A DNA stretch of 64,000 nucleotides, from contig NC_088649.1 of the NCBI RefSeq assembly GCF_964019385.1, positions 22,350,435 through 22,414,434 of the forward strand, read 5' to 3'. The notes beneath the pieces were generated by a model. That model did no database searches and had not been told where the DNA came from. It saw only the letters and a program-made list of their open reading frames with translations. This document shows, piece by piece, positions 22,850 to 34,432 of this stretch; position 1 is the stretch's first letter, and every line of letters begins with the position of its first letter. A program made the translations under genes and the position numbers. Source of the stretch: Sycon ciliatum (Eukaryota > Porifera > Calcarea > Leucosolenida > Sycettidae).

Positions 22850-24150
22850 GTGTTCTGGTGGGCTTTACGATGATGCCAGTTTCACATCACATCACTTGAC
22901 GGAATGCAATAAATGATTCATTAGAACATCCTCTGCTAGTCAGTAATCAATTCCCTACTCTTGCACACATGTACATGTTTACGGGAAGAAGGCATAGCGT
23001 GTGCTGCATGTTTCTTAATGCTGCTACAATCTAAAGTGCAATGCCCATGTAAACACGCTTTGCTGTATCGCTCGTGCCCAATGGAAAAAATAAGTGGAAA
23101 CAATCATGGGTGATATGAAATGGGACGATGTTTCGTATTCAGTTAGCCATTTTTAAACTATAATCTGAAAAAAGAAAAACCGTTGATCATTAGCCAGGAA
23201 CAGCACCGGACAAAACAGAATGATACCCAAACAAGTAAATTAAAGACTATCAAAACCGTGTACTTGTACTATTACACCAGAATACGACAACACTATACTT
23301 ATTATAGTACAAACCAAAAAGCGTTCAACATAACAACGAAGTACTAAAACAGTGTCAGCGGTGATTATAAATCCTTCTCTTTCAGATGCATGTTGTCCAA
23401 AGATGACATTTTGAAGTGCTATTACACGTGGTCGCAAAAAGCCAGTTCGCAGCGGGCTTTTCCGTCCGCTGTCATTAGGGACAGGTTTCATCCTGCTCCA
23501 GAACTTCTCACAACACAAACCGGCTCTTGCTCACTTCCAGCTGTTTATAGTTCACAAGTATCTGAGGTTTGCTGACTGGCATTAGACCTCTACAGATCTG
23601 TAAAATCGTGCAGCGGCCCACCGGACTTCTCATGGCGACTTGCCCACCTTTCAAGTATCCCTTCTCAGTTAAAGCTGATTTTATATGGCCGACTTTTCCG
23701 TCCTAGCAGGCATTCACCTATACCTTGGCACACGAATTTGGCACTTACTCCCAAGCGTCCTTGTTCATTTTCTTTTCATTCTGCTTTTTATCTGTTACCT
23801 CTCTGACTCATCTTAACTTGCTTTTTGGTTTGGCGTGCGGGCAGTGGTATACTGAGACCCAAGGTTGGCTTATCCCCTTCTGCCCGTCCTACACTGCGTT
23901 AGTTATCATCATTATAGGGATCCTTGCTATCTCTTGCTAGCGTTTGTGCTATGATGGTTTTTGGCATTCTTCGTGCCCATTGTTCTCCGAATATACCTTG
24001 AATTGGCATAACATTGGTCAAAATATGGGGTACGAATAATGATTTTTCTTTGCTACATAAAACCACATTATGATATAAATATGAAAAAACAGCCCCAACG
24101 ATGCAGATCTCTACTCAAGTGTGAAACACACACATCAGACGACTATCATT
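22850..24150 (-). other. Flanks of a deleted CW-WD copy
   Basis: On the minus strand, 24150-23440 matches the upstream flank of copy D at 44036-44460. Bases 23270-22850 match the 3' flank of copies C and D, including the words at 13260-13400 and 46580-46660. The gene body that should lie between them is missing. Residual sequence at 23280-23430 is unexplained. Confidence 0.65.
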
Positions 24151-24557
24151 CACTGACCATGCAAGTGACTTGAAATACTTCCGCTATCTAGTGAAGCACA
24201 TAACTATTGTGGAAGACAGTGCAACCGGTTATCTCTCCAGTCACGCACAGTGCAAGGGCTCAGGTGTCGAGCCGTGCGATGACTATATTGCCAGGATAAC
24301 ATCAGGCGTGTACTGTAATGAACTGGATCCAGTAATTAGCATTCGAGTATGACAGTGCCGGAACGTTAATAACTTTGTTTGCATAATTCATTGTTTTCTG
24401 GAACTTCTTCACGTGGTTTATGGTGTAATAGTACTTCACACTGGGATGCCGTTCAGAATGTAGAGCACATCCGATTTTCCGCACGTAACGATACTCTTTG
24501 AGAAATTTATCGCGAATCTCCCGTTGTGTAGGAATAACCTTCTGATGTACATCCGCC

Positions 24558-24900
24558 ATTTTACTTACAAAGGAAGGTAGGAACACCACAAAAATCCGAT
24601 TGTAGAAAAGAAAAGAAAGGGAAAGTCACACAAGTTCTCATTCAGACGGAAGGCCTTCCCACAGCATGGCTACGCAAACATGCACATACGAACACAGACA
24701 CGCACACGCGTACAGGCACTCCCACACACACACTCGCACACACGCACACAAATGTCTGCGCCAACACTCACTCCCCTACCGTAAAACCTGCAATTAACAA
24801 TAATATGGCGCAATTCCGCACACATTCGTGTGAAAGCGACAAGTTCAATTGAATTAATAATCTCTCAAAAGGTAATCCCTGCGGCGGTCCACGACACATG
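24558..24900 (-). repeat. Dispersed repeat with internal CA microsatellite
   Basis: Related copies lie at 42392-42690 (+), 43820-44035 (+) and 62938-63245 (-). Shared landmarks are TTCACACGAATGTTT, a GCGCCA(A/C)ATTA segment, a GT-rich core and a stretch ending TGGAACTCAATTG. It has no coding capacity. Confidence 0.7.
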
Positions 24901-25074
24901 AAAATCGTGATAGTGAAGAAGACACACGTTTTTGCCTGAGAAGACACAAGTGCATTACTAGTGATTTAACACTGTCACGGTGCACAAGCAGCGGACTCTC
25001 GGAATCCTTCAATGCTACTTGCTCTTCTTATGTACTCGGATGTGTCGCAGGGATTGCACTGGCACTTTGTTCCA

Positions 25075-25082
25075 TATAAAGG
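25075..25082 (+). promoter_or_regulatory. TATA box of copy A
   Basis: TATAAAGG lies 87 bases before the ATG at 25162. Confidence 0.65.
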
Positions 25083-25161
25083 CCAATGCGTATTTGTTTG
25101 AACATGTTCATCAAACTTCAGAATTGCGGTGTAATCATCATTAAGACCAACAGACAAGACG

Positions 25162-26298
25162 ATGCTTAGGCTGATCCCTTTATACCTGTTGATCATGTCC
25201 AGCATAGGTGAACATGTGCAATGCGGCAGCAACGAAACCAACAGAAGTGTTGCTTCCTCGTTGCAGCAGCAGTCAAATGATTTGACAAGTCGCCTGTGTG
25301 GTGTTTTACGGCCATCATCCGCTAATGCTTCTGTAAACAAGACTTGCTCCATCACGCAGGTGGGCGAAAGCATTCTGGTTCTCCTTGGCGCAGTGCTGCG
25401 CAGAGAGATGAAGAGTTGCAGGCACATTGTGGACCCAAGGCGGCCTTGGAAGGAGAATGTCGCATGTGCTCTTCTTACGTGGACCATCTATCGCCTGGAA
25501 GAGTTCAAGAGGAGTTCTCTAAGCATTGCAGAGCAGCACGCTGTCAGTCGTCTGCTAAAATCAAGCCAGAGTCCAAGCGCAACCGTCCACCACTCCCGCA
25601 ACATTATAGAAACGTGCAACTTGAAGCAAGAGGCCTCTCACCTCTACTGCAGAAACGCCACAGGTACCAATGCATGCAAGTTGCTAAATTTGTCGAAAAC
25701 GCTATTGTTCTTATTGACGCATCCGCGAAGACCGAATCAAACTTTTATGGACTTAAACCAGACTACCTTTGGATGCTGGCAGCCAGAACTGCAAGAGGCG
25801 GGTCTTCTTCTTGCAAAACCAGGGAAATGGGATATCGATGACAAATGTATTGATGCTCTACAGGCTATCAGCGCGAAGGTATTCAAGCTCTTCATTCCCC
25901 GCATGTTGGAAAACGAACGAGTATTTCTGTCAAGAGTTGTCAGCAGAGGCAAGAGAAGGCGATGTACCATGTTGTCATGTTTACATGCTAAGCTTCTCAC
26001 GCGTATGGCAGGGCGAGCTGTTTTACAACGCCACGTATACCCATTGTTCAAGAAAATGAAAGAATTTGTCCGTCGCAGGAACCAAGTGACCAAGTCCAGC
26101 AAGGTGTTGGCTTCATGTCGAGGTCTTCGCGGACCAAAGTCACAAGTACGGTCTACTGTACTGAAGCTATTAGCACTAGTCATTGTGAATGATGTGTGGA
26201 GTACAAAGACTACCTCACCACGGTTACCGTTTATCGCTGCTTCCCTGCTGGCAACAGTTCTCCCGTCTAAAGTCGATTTGATCCTTCGCCACGGATGA
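25162..26298 (+). CDS. Secreted cysteine-rich CW-WD family protein, copy A (intact)
   Basis: 378 codons in one exon, function unknown. A signal peptide is clear at residues 1-21. The mature part carries several N-glycosylation sequons, for example at 24, 27, 55 and 59. Cysteines are at 46, 62, 86, 101, 152, 163, 172, 205, 229, 268, 273 and 319. The signature is Gly-Cys205-Trp-Gln-Pro-Glu, Trp223-Asp-Ile-Asp and Cys229-Ile-Asp. Leu-Ala-Ser-Cys319-Arg-Gly-Leu-Arg-Gly follows. Hydrophobic stretches at about 70-80 and 334-342 look like buried helices, not obvious membrane spans. The 3' end and downstream 3 kb are duplicated at the start of the window. No lesion is seen. Confidence 0.92.
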   Translation: MLRLIPLYLLIMSSIGEHVQCGSNETNRSVASSLQQQSNDLTSRLCGVLRPSSANASVNKTCSITQVGESILVLLGAVLRREMKSCRHIVDPRRPWKENVACALLTWTIYRLEEFKRSSLSIAEQHAVSRLLKSSQSPSATVHHSRNIIETCNLKQEASHLYCRNATGTNACKLLNLSKTLLFLLTHPRRPNQTFMDLNQTTFGCWQPELQEAGLLLAKPGKWDIDDKCIDALQAISAKVFKLFIPRMLENERVFLSRVVSRGKRRRCTMLSCLHAKLLTRMAGRAVLQRHVYPLFKKMKEFVRRRNQVTKSSKVLASCRGLRGPKSQVRSTVLKLLALVIVNDVWSTKTTSPRLPFIAASLLATVLPSKVDLILRHG

Positions 26299-27309
26299 GC
26301 CTCTTTTCCTGATGGAACCCACGACTAAAACAATCACTGTGACGCAAATTTGTTCGGTCCTGAACACATTTTTACCGAGCGCTGCGAGGAGCCTTGTATT
26401 AAATAGTTGAAATGTGTATGCTCGGATGTGTATGTAGTGGAGGGAGGGGGGGGGGGTGGGGGAGGCGTGTACATGTGTAATATTTGCAAGTGCCAGTGTG
26501 TGTGTGTAGTTTTCGCGTGTACTATTGCCTTCCAAAGTGTAAATGTGCATAAGCAAGAGGTATAGACGTATCCATCACAGGCTGCGTATATAGGCGCTCA
26601 ACCACTTCCCAATTTTATTATCTTAATTATAACACGTATTGTCTATCTCTACGAGAGTTTTACTTGCCCAATCATCTGTTCGTCCCTCTCATCTCTCTTT
26701 CGTTTCTTACCTTTTGTATTCATGTTGCAGCACTTCGTCGTGTAGCCTTTACCCTTTCACTTCTCATTATTTTCGCAATTGGGTCAATCCACAGTCTACA
26801 AAAATACACATTTTTGTCATATTTCTGCTCTCCTTTGGCCATTTCTCACAAAAAACCACTCTCTGGAAAGCTATTGACGGCAGCTATGCACTCGTAGAAA
26901 CAACACTGAGCGTCATTCGTGTGTGCAGTTCCGTGATGGAGAATACTCTTTCAAACTCAAACAAATTTGCGCACCGCGATCTGTCACGAGCGGCTTACCG
27001 ATTTGGAAAATCGCGACTCATAGAAACCAGACGAAGTACCGGTGAAAATGCCTATAATCCGAAGGATTTCCAGCCCCAAAACGCATAGGTGAGCGAGAAG
27101 ATATCAGAGTTATTCTCAGCATGACGGCAGTTCACAGGCTTGCTTTGCAGCCCCTACTCTCCCTGCTGTTTTGTTATTGTATACTCTGTTTTCTTCTGCC
27201 CTTCAGAAGAGTACGTTGTGAACCTATTAAAAAATAAATAAAAGAAAAATGATTCATTGCGCATTTTTGACCCCACACTAGTTTCAAGCTTCGTCCTCAT
27301 TATTATATT
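26299..27309. other. Duplicated 3' flank of copy A, no gene
   Basis: This is the counterpart of 240-1229. It has a G-run near 26445-26456 and an A-rich end near 27230-27250. An open frame at 26639-27088 is broken differently in the other copy and is not supported. Confidence 0.7.
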
Positions 27310-29190
27310 AATATTTATTCTTCTTTTACTAGGGAATTCCCAACAGGCGTCAGCGCCTTTTAACAGGGAGCCCTAGGTGTAATTTGATGAATGAGCGAAA
27401 TTCATCTGGTGAACTAGACATTCGGCAAGCCGATGGAAGTGTATTCCACCTGGCAGCGCCCAAATAAGAACTTGCACTAAAGCCATATTGGGTGTTAGCG
27501 GGGGGGGGGGGGGGGGCAGAACAAGAGCAGCAGATTTGGCAACGGGTGGTGGCTGCAGTGTGAGAACCATGGGAGCGCAAGTTAAGGCGGTCTCGCAGAA
27601 GAGGACTTGCAAGTCCATTCAGGCAGTGGTAAACAAATACATAGGTTTTGAAATTGAGGCGTATCTCAAGGGCGTACAAATTAGTATGACTGTATGGAAG
27701 AGTGGTAGGAGTCAATCTATCCAACGAAAATATTCTCATTAATGCTACGGGGCTGGCAGTAAGAAGCTTGTAATATAGAGTTTGTGATAAGCAATGAATA
27801 CATGCAGTTCTGCCAAACTCAAATGTGGACTGAATGATCGATGAATAGAAGAGTCGTTTGCAAAAACTGCTGATATTCTGCCTTGCATGGACAAACGTTC
27901 CGAACTTCCTATTGACATTTGCACATACTGCCTCCAATTAGGTTGAGAAAGACAGATGTTCGTCAACCAGCATTCTGAAGTATTAAGCGTGAGCAGATGG
28001 GACTATGGAAGTGCCCCGCAGCTGACTGCGGTGCCAGGTGGCAACTCCGTGCCTGGTCTCCGGAGCAGGACAAACTGAGTCTTGGACGGGTTTAACACCA
28101 GTCTATTCCGATCTAGGAAGCGATCCAGAGCCGCAAGGTCATCACTCCGCTGGGTTGTGATGATCTGGATGGATTTGTGTCTGATATAGTGTGTGATATC
28201 TTTCGGCATAAAGTTGATTCAATGTATGTTCAAAGCACTGTGCACGGTGCATCACGGGTGTAAATGCAAAATAGCAATGGATCGAGCACGGAGCCTGCAA
28301 ACCAAGCAAGTGCAGTGTCAGCAATGCCAAGCATCTTCAACTCATGGATGAGCTCTTGAGGCTTAACTCGGTCAAAATCTTTGCTCATATCTGCAAACAC
28401 TATGCCGCAGTACTCGTTGTTATCGAGGACTTTGAGCCATTCGTCGACCACTAGCGCTAGGCAGTCCTCCCACGAGCTGTTGGTATGGTAGGCAAATTGA
28501 TTGTTAGACACGTCCATGATGTTGTGTAACTTAAAGAATGCAATCAGCTGCTCCAAGACAACTCGTTCCACTTTCTCGCTGCATATGGGCAGTAATGAGA
28601 TTGGTCTGTAATCAGTAGAGATTTCTGCATCGCCTGATTTGAAAACTGGGCTGACTGTGGCATTCTTAGAAATATCTGGTACGCACCCTGCGCTCAGAGA
28701 TTTATTTATAATATCAGTGAGAGAAACTGCTATGGAATCACGACCATGCTTCAGTATTGCAAGTAAGACGTTGTCAGAGCCAGGTGATTTACTTGTTTTT
28801 GTTGCTTTGAGCAGTGTGGTGATGTCCGCCACAGTTCCTTGTCAAAAATGGGACAGTCAACCAGCAGTAGTTGACTGTGGGGTGGCCGGCCGTAAACATA
28901 ATCATGTCAGCAGGCCGGCTTGGATCGTGCACTATGTTAGCAAATGTCTCTGTCAGACTACTGAGAGATGCAATTGGTGGATTTCTTACTTTCCGCCTGC
29001 CAGACAGAATGTTAAGAAGAGCCCACTGACCTTTAGGATTTCGTCGGGAAGCCGAGAACTGGTGCATCAGGAAACCGAATTTCAGTCTTCTACTCAGAAG
29101 CGTCCCCTCGCGTATTACAGACCGATACTGTTGCTTAAGAACCATATTCCCAGGCTGCGAAAGGACTCCGTCGTGCGGGCATTATGCACC
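27310..29190 (-). mobile_element. Non-LTR retrotransposon fragment (duplicate 2)
   Basis: The minus strand at 28832-28230 encodes reverse transcriptase blocks: Ser-Pro-Gly-Ser-Asp, Asp-Tyr-Arg-Pro-Ile-Ser-Leu-Leu-Pro, and Phe-Ala-Asp-Met-Ser. The Gly-x-Pro-Gln region is deleted just after it. The catalytic Tyr-Ala-Asp-Asp has become Met-Pro-Lys-Asp at 28209-28198. Bases 27937-27350 give the C-terminal part with Arg-Trp-Asn-Thr-Leu-Pro. A G-run of about 18 lies near 27500-27517. It is an inactive copy; the duplicate at 1230-3091 keeps the catalytic motif but has other breaks. Confidence 0.87.
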
Positions 29191-29939
29191 AAGGAGTAAA
29201 AGCAATAGTTGCAATCACCAAGGTCTTCCTGAAGACGTAGAGCCCTCATTTGTAAAGATCCGACAATATTCGAGTGCGTGACGAAATATTTAGTGATCGC
29301 CTATTGCATCGATCTACGCGGATCAATATTTGAATGACTGGTAGGGAGAGGGTTAAAAACATTCGCTTTGATGGTAATGGGTCAATGTTCGGTTCGCTGC
29401 ACAAAGGTATACAAGTCTACACCAAAATTCTAAAGACAACTCAAACAACAATTCTTCAGTATGGTACAAGTACATGTAGTAGCACAATGTACACGGAGAA
29501 CAGCTACAAACAGCCAGCTTTCGTTCTCTTCCCTTCATAGGCTCTTACAGGGAATAAAGTCAGCTATGAATAAGAACGAAGTCCTAGGAGTAAAGGTTTC
29601 AGTGAGATAAATATCACGTTTCAGTTGTGAGAGGGTAAGCAGGTTACTCATGACGTTTATTATTACATTCAAATAAGAATAACACAAACGCATCGAAATT
29701 ATCATTATTGTTAGGAATCACACGACACTTGCACTCGTTTTCAGCTTTTAACAAGCGTATGACCCTATCTAAATAATGTAGAGTAAAATATAGCTTACAA
29801 ACAGAAGATATACTCAGATGGAGAGCCGATGATAAATTTGTAAGAAGAGAAAGGACCAAAGAGCTGCAATGGTATTGCAAGAGCTAATTGCAAAGTTTCT
29901 GGTGGTGTTAGTGGATATCATAGCGTAACTTGTAGCTCT
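29191..29939. other. No gene seen
   Basis: Beyond the end of the duplication with the left of the window. Short open frames on both strands have no family features. Confidence 0.5.
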
Positions 29940-30460
29940 TTGGTCCTTTTTGTATTCTTGTAAATCATGGGTGAATCCTGGATTCTCCTAAGGCCTCACA
30001 GTGGTAAACAACACAAGCATCTTGGATTGGTCCTTGACACAGACATCAACTTCGAAGACTAGGTTCTAGTCAAGGCGCAGTCCAAATGCTCCATTTACAA
30101 CTTGAGCAATGTTGTCTTCTCTGTGGTTCTGGTCACCAATAGCAGCTATATTCATGTCATATCACCGCTTCTATTCTCGTGATCAGCCTTGGTTCCAGAA
30201 AGTCCAGAAAACAATAACGATCCACCAAAACCTACATGTAGCATCTCAATTTTCAGACCTACCCAGACCTACGTCTCGTTACGGCCTGAATGCTATTACA
30301 ATTTTGCAGCAGACAGATGGAACATGCTTCCACCTGGATGTTGTCAAGCTAAGCTCCTTTCTGCATTTGTCACAAGCACAAAGTCATTCCTAGGGTTCCC
30401 AGTAATAAGGAAACGCCCGTTGGGAATTCCCTAGTACAATAATATATGTAAATAGGCGTC
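29940..30460 (+). mobile_element. Non-LTR retrotransposon C-terminal fragment
   Basis: A thumb-like stretch (Lys-His-Leu-Gly-Leu-Val-Leu-Asp) near 30018-30041 is followed, after deletions, by a frame to 30434 with Asp-Arg-Trp-Asn-Met-Leu-Pro. The stop falls in GGGAATTCCCTAG, which also closes the element at 27310-29190, so the two belong to related families. The tail after it is AATAATATATGTAAATA. Confidence 0.75.
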
Positions 30461-30473
30461 GAGGCGCCAATAG

Positions 30474-31198
30474 TTTTAGAATTGCGATCAACAGAACGTT
30501 GACGAGGATTCGGCCAGTGAGTCCAGTGATTCCGGTGAGTGTGAGAGCGAGAATGATTGTGTGAGTAAGAGTGGGTGCGAGCGTGTGGTTTCTAGTAGGA
30601 AGTCATCAGTGTATAAGCATCTTGCATCTCGTCCTGATTGCTGTAAGGTTTATTCTGATTCTTCTTTTTCTGTTGTGTGCCGTGCACGTCATGGTTATAA
30701 GTTGCAATTGAGTGTGTTAGAAGCTGTTTGTCAAAGTATTCATAAGCCTAATCTGTGTGTCCAGAAGGACAGCATTATTCGTTTGAAATTGTTTTAGTAG
30801 CAGCTTGTTCTGTCTGTTTGGCTCTGGTTGGCCATGGTGTCATATCTTGTGTCACAGTATACTAGTAGTCCTTACAAGTTCGTTAAGTGCTTTCGCAGTT
30901 TTTCCTGTTATTACCTTAGTGCTAGGATTATCATTTTCATAGGTGTTGTTTCCTCTCACTCCATTTCTCTTTATTAGTATCTTTCTGGATTGTTTTTCAT
31001 TAGTACAACGTAGCTTCCTGAGGAGTGTTGTGCGAAAACTAGTTCGAAGTACAAATTTTTGTTCATCATTTCTTCCATATCACATTTTTTCTTTCTTCCA
31101 TGTTCTTCACTGCCTTCGTATCCACTCGTTTTTTGAATACAATAAAAGCCTTTGTGAAAATGTCGGTTCAGCTCGTTCTGTTGATCGCAATTCTAAAA
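30474..31198 (+). mobile_element. Penelope-like element remnant with 25-base inverted ends
   Basis: TTTTAGAATTGCGATCAACA and five further bases at 30474-30498 return as a perfect reverse complement at 31174-31198. A frame open from about 30485 to 30797 has an acidic Ser/Glu-rich stretch and then a C-terminal block with Val-Leu-Glu-Ala-Val, His-Lys-Pro-Asn-Leu-Cys and Leu-Lys-Leu-Phe. That block resembles the end of GIY-YIG endonuclease domains of Penelope-like elements and is related to the frame at 48265-48702. A hammerhead-like motif lies at 31010-31052. No reverse transcriptase remains. Confidence 0.7.
31010..31052 (+). ncRNA. Hammerhead-like motif, degenerate stem II
   Basis: Stem I is GTAGCTTC against GAAGTAC with one bulged base. 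The core CTGAGGA is at 31018-31024. Stem II has only G-C and two G-U pairs. GAA and the palindrome AACTAGTT form stem III, then the cleavage C at 31045. It has the same plan as 17758-17801. Confidence 0.55.
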
Positions 31199-31779
31199 TA
31201 ATATATACTACTACTACTAATACTACTACTGCTAGACAACATCGCTTACAAATTTGGATTGAAACTTCATCAAGTGGCGTTTCTGAAATTTCACAAGACA
31301 TGGGCAGCCCTGCCATAACCGATAGCAATCCCATGAGACTGAAAGAAAGAGATAAAATATCATCATGAAAAGTGGTTATTTTTTGAAGTGAGAAAATAAG
31401 ATGTATTATGCATTCAATCCTACATGTAGGATTTACCGTATCAAGAGATAAGTATTTGAGAATCCCTAGACTAGGAAAAGGATAGTCGAGCCACAGAGAT
31501 CATACATATCAGTAATTCCTGAAAGAAAGTTAAACTCACCTAAATTAGTACAAATCAAAACTATAATTATCACCTTTCACTGGTGCCGGGGAGGATATTC
31601 TTTTCGGTCGGTCTTGTTTGCACATGCAAAGGCTCTTCCTGGCCGGTGCTTGTTCAATCCTGGGTTGGGTCTGGTGTAGTTTCGTCCTGATCCAGTTTCA
31701 TCCAGATTCAAGTTTGTCATGATCCAGCATCGTCCTGGTGCAGCTTCGTCCTTGTTGAGGCATCGATCAAACCTGCTCT
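31199..31779. other. No gene seen; short ACT microsatellite
   Basis: An ACT/AAT tract lies at about 31206-31234. The rest, including repeated CCAG/GTCCTG words at 31590-31760, shows no gene. Confidence 0.5.
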
Positions 31780-33000
31780 TTAAACAATGTCGTGTATCGC
31801 ACAATCTAGAGGCACGTTTAACATGGATATCCATAGTGTAGTTGAGAGAGCAAAATTGAAGTGCTGAAGAGTGTCCACCAGCACAAGCCTGCTCAAGATG
31901 AGAACAGTGCGTATCACGTTCTTAAGGTTGCTACGCAACAAAGAACAGGACACTGTTGTGGTGCGGTTCCAGCCATGGTGGCTTCGTTTGCCCGCGGTGG
32001 ATTTGAATCTCGCCAGTGCCGGCAGCAGTTGGCGATGAATGACGTAATCCTCCACGGCAGTGATGAACAGGCCAGTGAAGGTTTTCATAATGCGATTCGC
32101 CTGCTGAGAGCCCACTAGTTCGCCTTCGGAATTAAGCTGATCGAACTGTCGACGAAAGATGGAAAACGTTACATGTACAACTTTGGTTAGAATCGTCTCT
32201 ATTACATCAACGCATGTATCATCGACGTCCCAATGCCCGCGCGTGTCGTAGAGGTGTTTTGCATCTTGCAGGTCCCGTTCCCAGCATCCGAGCACGGCGG
32301 GTTGAGCACTTTGTCCCCAGAAATGACCCCAGGGTTTGGATAATAGCGTCAAGGCCAGCTTCGTCCAAAGAATCTGAGACATTTCGCCTTGATCCTGGCC
32401 GAAGAACTGGCTGGCGTTGAGGTGTCCGCGACACCCATTCTTGTTGTAAGTGAATCGGCTTGGCTTGGAAAGCTGGCAGTTCTGAACGGCTTTCCTAGCT
32501 AACTGGAGAGCCTCAACGGTATCACACACTGAAAAGACCATCATTCGATCAGTTGAGTCGTCCTGCACTTGGCCGTAGAGGACTAGATAGTACGCGGGCA
32601 ACAGCAGACAGTATACTTGGATGGCGGCTCTATGCGTTTTTGTTCCCGCCCTTGCCCGGCGTGCGCACCACTTCAATTCTACGCGTAATTTGTTCTTGAT
32701 CACACAAAACATCAGCTCCGCAATATCTGCACGGCCACAGAATTCCGCCCGGTTGTCGGTTGGCAAGGGAGTCGGCGTGCACACGTAGCTCACAAACTGT
32801 CTGGCTGTATACAGGCCATTTTCAGTTCGGTTCCGTCCACTTTTCTCAATGCTCACTGCGGTCGACGCTGGCGTGTGGGATAAAATACAGATAAACAGGG
32901 CAAGTTGAATCATTCTGAAGTTAGCGTCCATTAGTACGCATCTCATCCTGATGCATTCTGACATGAGAATCTCAAGAATAACTGCTAATGCCTTTCGCAT
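31780..33000 (-). CDS. Secreted cysteine-rich CW-WD family protein, copy I (intact)
   Basis: 406 codons from the ATG at 33000, function unknown. This ATG is chosen because a TATA-like word lies about 84 bases upstream, as in copies A, B and J. A hydrophobic signal segment sits at about residues 31-42, so either the n-region is long or a downstream ATG at 32931 or 32913 is used. Cysteines pair up as Val-Cys near 74 and others at about 88, 99 and 112. The signature reads Gly-Cys239-Trp-Glu-Arg-Asp, Trp257-Asp-Val-Asp-Asp and Cys263-Val-Asp. The C-terminal block has Val-Ser-Cys-Ser-Leu-Leu-Arg. It belongs to a subfamily with copies J and K that has a Tyr/Phe-Val-x-Tyr-Val-Cys N-terminal motif. 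Confidence 0.9.
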   Translation of the reverse strand: MRKALAVILEILMSECIRMRCVLMDANFRMIQLALFICILSHTPASTAVSIEKSGRNRTENGLYTARQFVSYVCTPTPLPTDNRAEFCGRADIAELMFCVIKNKLRVELKWCARRARAGTKTHRAAIQVYCLLLPAYYLVLYGQVQDDSTDRMMVFSVCDTVEALQLARKAVQNCQLSKPSRFTYNKNGCRGHLNASQFFGQDQGEMSQILWTKLALTLLSKPWGHFWGQSAQPAVLGCWERDLQDAKHLYDTRGHWDVDDTCVDVIETILTKVVHVTFSIFRRQFDQLNSEGELVGSQQANRIMKTFTGLFITAVEDYVIHRQLLPALARFKSTAGKRSHHGWNRTTTVSCSLLRSNLKNVIRTVLILSRLVLVDTLQHFNFALSTTLWISMLNVPLDCAIHDIV

Positions 33001-33075
33001 ATGCAATAATGATTAGACGAGGGTTACACAGACGCTCGAGGACAATTGTGAAGTGTATGGGTTCAGCCCTGGTTG

Positions 33076-33085
33076 GCTATTTATG
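33076..33085 (-). promoter_or_regulatory. TATA-like box of copy I
   Basis: Minus-strand CATAAATAGC, 84 bases before the ATG at 33000. Confidence 0.55.
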
Positions 33086-34166
33086 CTGCTGAGTTATGTA
33101 TGGTCACGCTACACTACCCACACTGGCTGCCTGGGATGTAGTTGCTGAATATTAGTGTGCAATTTTTGAACGGCTTGCATCTGCGGGGACTGCACTGATA
33201 AGATATGAATTAAGACTGGGTGGTGGATGCAAAGATGTCGATCAATGTGAAATTGAAATTCTGATCTCTATTGTGGTTGACTATAAAAACCCTGCAAACG
33301 CCACGCAAAGTGGTCAATGGCTACCCGAACCATGTATTTCTTGGAATAAAATGAATAAAAAGAATTGATGGCGACATTGAGTTCACAGGTGGTAGCAACA
33401 AAGCATGTTTGTTGAAACGTAGGAGACAGCACATACAATAGCTGAAGTATTTGGATCACACACCAGTTTATGCGGAAGAGTCACTCCACCAGCAACGTTG
33501 TCATGGACGTTGCAGACTATTAAATTTGGATTTCTTTGGAACTGATGACGTCAATGAGCTCACAGATGATAACCAAAAGTATTATGTATGAATCTTCAAA
33601 TCGAGCATGTATATTATAGCTATCTTGTATGATGAGCCATCGCGAATGCGAGCGCTGACACACCTGTACAGTGCGAGATGCGTAATTGGACATCTCAGGT
33701 GACAACTCAGCGTTTTACAACGGATCACGGAAAACTAAACGGTTACACGGTGCGTACAGGCTATCATTTTATACTCATTTTATCACCATACATTCATGCG
33801 TGGAACAGACTATAGAAAACCCATTCATGAAATATTGCTGTCCTATTTGTCTGATAATTGCTCGTAACCGTTATTTGCATACGTCTGAACAAACCGGTGA
33901 TTGTTATTGTGTGGTACGAGACATAGGCATAGGAAGGATATGAGTCCTGATCTAAGTGAGTGCTGTGATTTTGCCTGGCTAAATCAATACTTCACTGTGC
34001 TGCCTTCACATCTGTGTCGTATTGTGTTCCGCTTTTGGGAAAGCTGTATGCAGGTGCTGACGTGTACGGAAGGATGTCCCCATCGAGATGAATGTACAGT
34101 GATGTGTGTGAATATCAGTACATATAGGTGACCGTCTGCTCAAATTTGGAGAGAGATTCCTGAATA
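33086..34166. other. No gene seen
   Basis: Upstream of copy I. Open frames at 33686-33943 and 33901-34131 are short and lack family or domain features. Confidence 0.45.
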
Positions 34167-34432
34167 CAGTCAACTTGGCGTATAACGACACTCCGTGGGG
34201 TATCAGAAAAGTGTTCTTATTCGCGAAGTGTCCATATAGCCGAAGTCTCGTTTGAATGTTTGTGAATATGACCTCGGGGCACTAAAGGCATGTCGCTTTA
34301 CGCTAATTGCATAGTGGCTGTGTCCGAAGATTAACATTTACAGCTCCATGGGACTTTGCTATGGGCATGGAAATTCTGTCGTTATTCGCGAATCGTCGTT
34401 ATATCCGTAGTCGTTATTAGCAAAATTGACGG
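34167..34432. mobile_element. MITE, pogo/Tc1-mariner-like
   Basis: The left end CAGTCAACTTGGCGTATAAC resembles the complement of the right end, CCGTCAATTTTGCTAATAAC. TA flanks both sides at 34165-34166 and 34433-34434. The words TATAACGAC and GTCGTTATA near the ends are typical of pogo-group inverted repeats. It is 266 bases with no coding frame. Confidence 0.65.

Noticed and set aside
24302-24589. Open frame of 95 codons on the minus strand
   Set aside because: No start context, domain or copy elsewhere; it overlaps a dispersed repeat.
26639-27088. Open frame of 149 codons with a partial partner at 583-1034
   Set aside because: The two copies differ by frame-changing indels, so the frame is not conserved between recent duplicates.
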